NCBI GenBank assembly: GCA_017539885.1
Contig: JAFYCC010000056.1
Location: 1 to 16,081 of the forward strand
From: Oscillospiraceae bacterium
GTDB taxonomy: Bacteria > Bacillota_A > Clostridia > Oscillospirales > Oscillospiraceae
Length of the DNA: 16,081 bases
Reading direction: 5' to 3'
The notes beneath the pieces were generated by a model, which saw only the letters and a list, made by a program, of their open reading frames with translations, had not been told where the DNA came from and did not search any database. Each line of letters starts with the position of its first letter. Position 1 is the first letter of the stretch. This document shows positions 14,765 to 16,081 of the stretch, piece by piece. Made by a program: the position numbers and the translations under genes.

Positions 14765-15952
14765 GTGAAAAAGTTCAAAAGAATCCTTATCATCGCGGCC
14801 AACGCTCTGTGCCTCATCGGCATCCTTGCCGGTGCACTAGCTTTCCGCTCGATCCGCGCGACGCAGACAAGTCAGCTTGCCTATAGACGCTGGCAGGGCG
14901 AGAGCGATGGACATTTTGCACAGGTATCCGTTTTCGCTCCTAAGGACGCGGCACTGAGTGCCGGAAACGTACAGAGTTTTCGCGGAACGATTGACGCCAA
15001 GCTGGCTGAGGCGGGCGTGCTGCTGCCGGAGACCGGTTCGTTATGGCGTGACGCTTACTGTGCCGTCGGAAGTGCGAGCCTTTCTACAGCCCGCGGCAGC
15101 GCCACTGCGCTTTCCTACGGTATCGGCGGCGACTATTTCCTGTTCCATCCTCTTCTGCTTCTATCCGGACAGTATCTGAAGCCGGATGACCTGACAGACG
15201 ACCGCGTCGTCGTCAGCGAGCAGCTGGCCTGGAAACTCTACGGAGGCACAGACCTGGCCGGCATGTCCGTTCGAGTAAACGGCGCGGATTGCATTATTGC
15301 CGGCGTCGTGCGAATGGAGTCGGATTTTGCCGCTGAACGCGCGCTGGGCGAGGAGACGCAGATCGTATTTATGCCTTATTCGCGCTTTGCCGGGGGTGGA
15401 GAGCCGGCTTCCGATATAACCTGTTATGAGCTGGTCATGCCTGAACCGCTGACAGGCTATGCCGAGCAGCTTGTGCGTGGCGGCCTTGGCAGCGGAAAAG
15501 GCGTGCTGACCATGGAGAATTCCACACGTTTTACCGCCGGAGGCGTATGGAAAACGCTGAAAAGCTTCGGCGATCGCGTCATGCGTACGACCCCGGTCGT
15601 GCTGCCCTACTGGGAGAATGCCGCAAGATATTCGGAGACGCTTCTCTCCGGAATCCTGCTGCTGGCTGCCTTGCTGTGCGTCCTTCCGGCGGTTACGCTC
15701 GTCTGGCTGATCGTCAAGGGCTGGATCCTCGCCAAAAAGGCTGTAAAATCCGGCGTACACAAAATGGGAGAAGCCATCGAGAGCGGCAGAGAGCGGCGCT
15801 GGGAACGCAGCGAGGCTAAAAAGCATGCCGCCGCCGAAAAGGCGCCGTCAGAGGCTGAGCCTTCAGAGGCGCCGGCTGAATCAGAAGCGCAGGACGAAGC
15901 GCTGCAGGAAGTCAATCGTGTCGTACGGGAGATCATGCAGGAAAAGAAATGA
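14765..15952 (+). CDS. MacB_PCD-like membrane protein with reduced membrane part
   Basis: This 395-residue protein starts at GTG with a GGGGG motif seven bases upstream. One membrane segment is near 9-29. It is followed by an external domain (about 30-285) like the periplasmic core domain of MacB/FtsX permeases. The key phrases are YGIGGDYFLFHPLLLLSG, then DRVVVSEQLAWKLYGG, then GMSVRVNGADCIIAGVVR. A single long hydrophobic stretch (about 290-318) then leads to a charged tail rich in Ala, Glu and Ser (about 320-395). Full MacB-type permeases have four membrane segments and a C-terminal FtsX domain with three of them. Here that block is missing or reduced to one segment, and no ATPase is fused or adjacent. 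It lies 30 bases after the HlyD-like gene, presumably its partner. It may be a non-transporting relative. Confidence 0.72.
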   Translation: MKKFKRILIIAANALCLIGILAGALAFRSIRATQTSQLAYRRWQGESDGHFAQVSVFAPKDAALSAGNVQSFRGTIDAKLAEAGVLLPETGSLWRDAYCAVGSASLSTARGSATALSYGIGGDYFLFHPLLLLSGQYLKPDDLTDDRVVVSEQLAWKLYGGTDLAGMSVRVNGADCIIAGVVRMESDFAAERALGEETQIVFMPYSRFAGGGEPASDITCYELVMPEPLTGYAEQLVRGGLGSGKGVLTMENSTRFTAGGVWKTLKSFGDRVMRTTPVVLPYWENAARYSETLLSGILLLAALLCVLPAVTLVWLIVKGWILAKKAVKSGVHKMGEAIESGRERRWERSEAKKHAAAEKAPSEAEPSEAPAESEAQDEALQEVNRVVREIMQEKK

Positions 15953-15988
15953 CAAAATTTACGGGGCTGTAGCAAAATAAACCCCAAA

Positions 15989-16036
15989 AAACAAGAGACC
16001 GAGGTGGCTGAAAACAGTCGCCTCGGTCCCTTGTTT
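15989..16036. terminator. long hairpin after the transporter operon
   Basis: The stem joins AACAAG, GACCGAGG and GGCTG with CAGTC, CCTCGGTC and CTTGTT. There are two single-base interruptions and an AAAA loop. On the plus strand TTTG follows, and on the minus strand TTGTTTTTTGG follows. It can therefore stop transcription coming from either side, better in the minus direction. It should end the five-gene run. Confidence 0.7.
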
Positions 16037-16052
16037 GTGGTATAATTTTGGT

Positions 16053-16081
16053 GTGAAGCAAAAAATACCGCATCAAGATTA
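16053..16081 (+). CDS. start of a possible transposase, cut by the window edge
   Basis: Only nine complete codons are visible, from GTG at 16053. There is no ribosome binding site between the TATAAT box, which ends seven bases before it, and the GTG. The message would be almost leaderless, or the real start lies further right. The call rests on the insertion-sequence-like context, not on protein similarity. Confidence 0.25.

Larger units (their letters stand above)
15963..16081 (+). mobile_element. likely left end of an insertion sequence
   Basis: Eleven bases after the last stop codon, the text changes to GGGGCTGTAGCAAAATAA, similar to terminal repeats of several clostridial insertion sequences. 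A long hairpin (15989-16036) and a TATAAT box (16041-16046) follow. Then an open frame starts at GTG 16053 (Val-Lys-Gln-Lys-Ile-Pro-His-Gln-Asp-Tyr) and runs off the window. A hairpin between end repeat and transposase start is a common guard against read-in transcription. The other end and the transposase are outside the window, so the family cannot be named. Confidence 0.45.

Noticed and set aside
1..16081. Search by eye for CRISPR arrays, tRNA or rRNA genes and toxin-antitoxin pairs
   Set aside because: No regularly spaced direct repeats, no cloverleaf-like stretch and no small two-gene toxin module were seen on either strand.

Overview
The window looks like the chromosome of a GC-rich member of the Clostridia (Bacillota), of the Oscillospiraceae/Christensenellales kind. 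The grounds are family-level recognition: a DUF4364 winged-helix protein, AsnA-type asparagine synthetase, an RlmD-type methyltransferase with a clostridial C-terminal tail, a lipoprotein solute-binding protein with its sugar-type permeases, and AGGAGG-like ribosome binding sites. Bases 1-660 are visibly richer in A and T than the rest and hold relics of a mobile element.

Left part (1-4833, all minus strand): rlmD (23S rRNA m5U methyltransferase) is followed downstream by two class C beta-lactamase-fold serine hydrolases. Next come a 42-codon relic resembling an RlmD C-terminus and the C-terminal piece of a large serine recombinase. The intact rlmD, the relic and the recombinase end all carry the same short coding core (GAGACsGT, for Glu-Thr-Val). 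This suggests integration of an element into the 3' part of an rlmD gene, followed by decay.

Middle part (4951-8122, plus strand): a membrane-anchored CapA/PGA_cap metallophosphatase-like protein is readable only if the ribosome slips -1 at an A AAA AAG heptamer six codons after the start, or if one A is missing from the assembly. A strong inverted repeat follows, then a two-gene unit of a DUF4364 protein and asnA.

Right part (8275-15952, plus strand): five tightly packed genes run in one direction. They encode an 884-residue lipoprotein (propeller-like N-terminal half plus family 1 solute-binding C-terminal half), two MalF/MalG-type permeases, a HlyD-like adaptor with a very long coiled coil, and a MacB-like periplasmic-domain protein that lacks most of the usual permease membrane segments. 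No ATPase gene lies in the window. The run therefore mixes parts of a sugar importer with parts of a tripartite MacAB-type exporter and is the most interesting functional unit here. It ends at a GGGGCTGT motif, a long hairpin and a TATAAT box that look like the left end of an insertion sequence running off the window.

Stretches over 300 bases without a gene: none. The longest gap (6318-6575) holds the inverted repeat and a GC-rich block in which I see no convincing gene.
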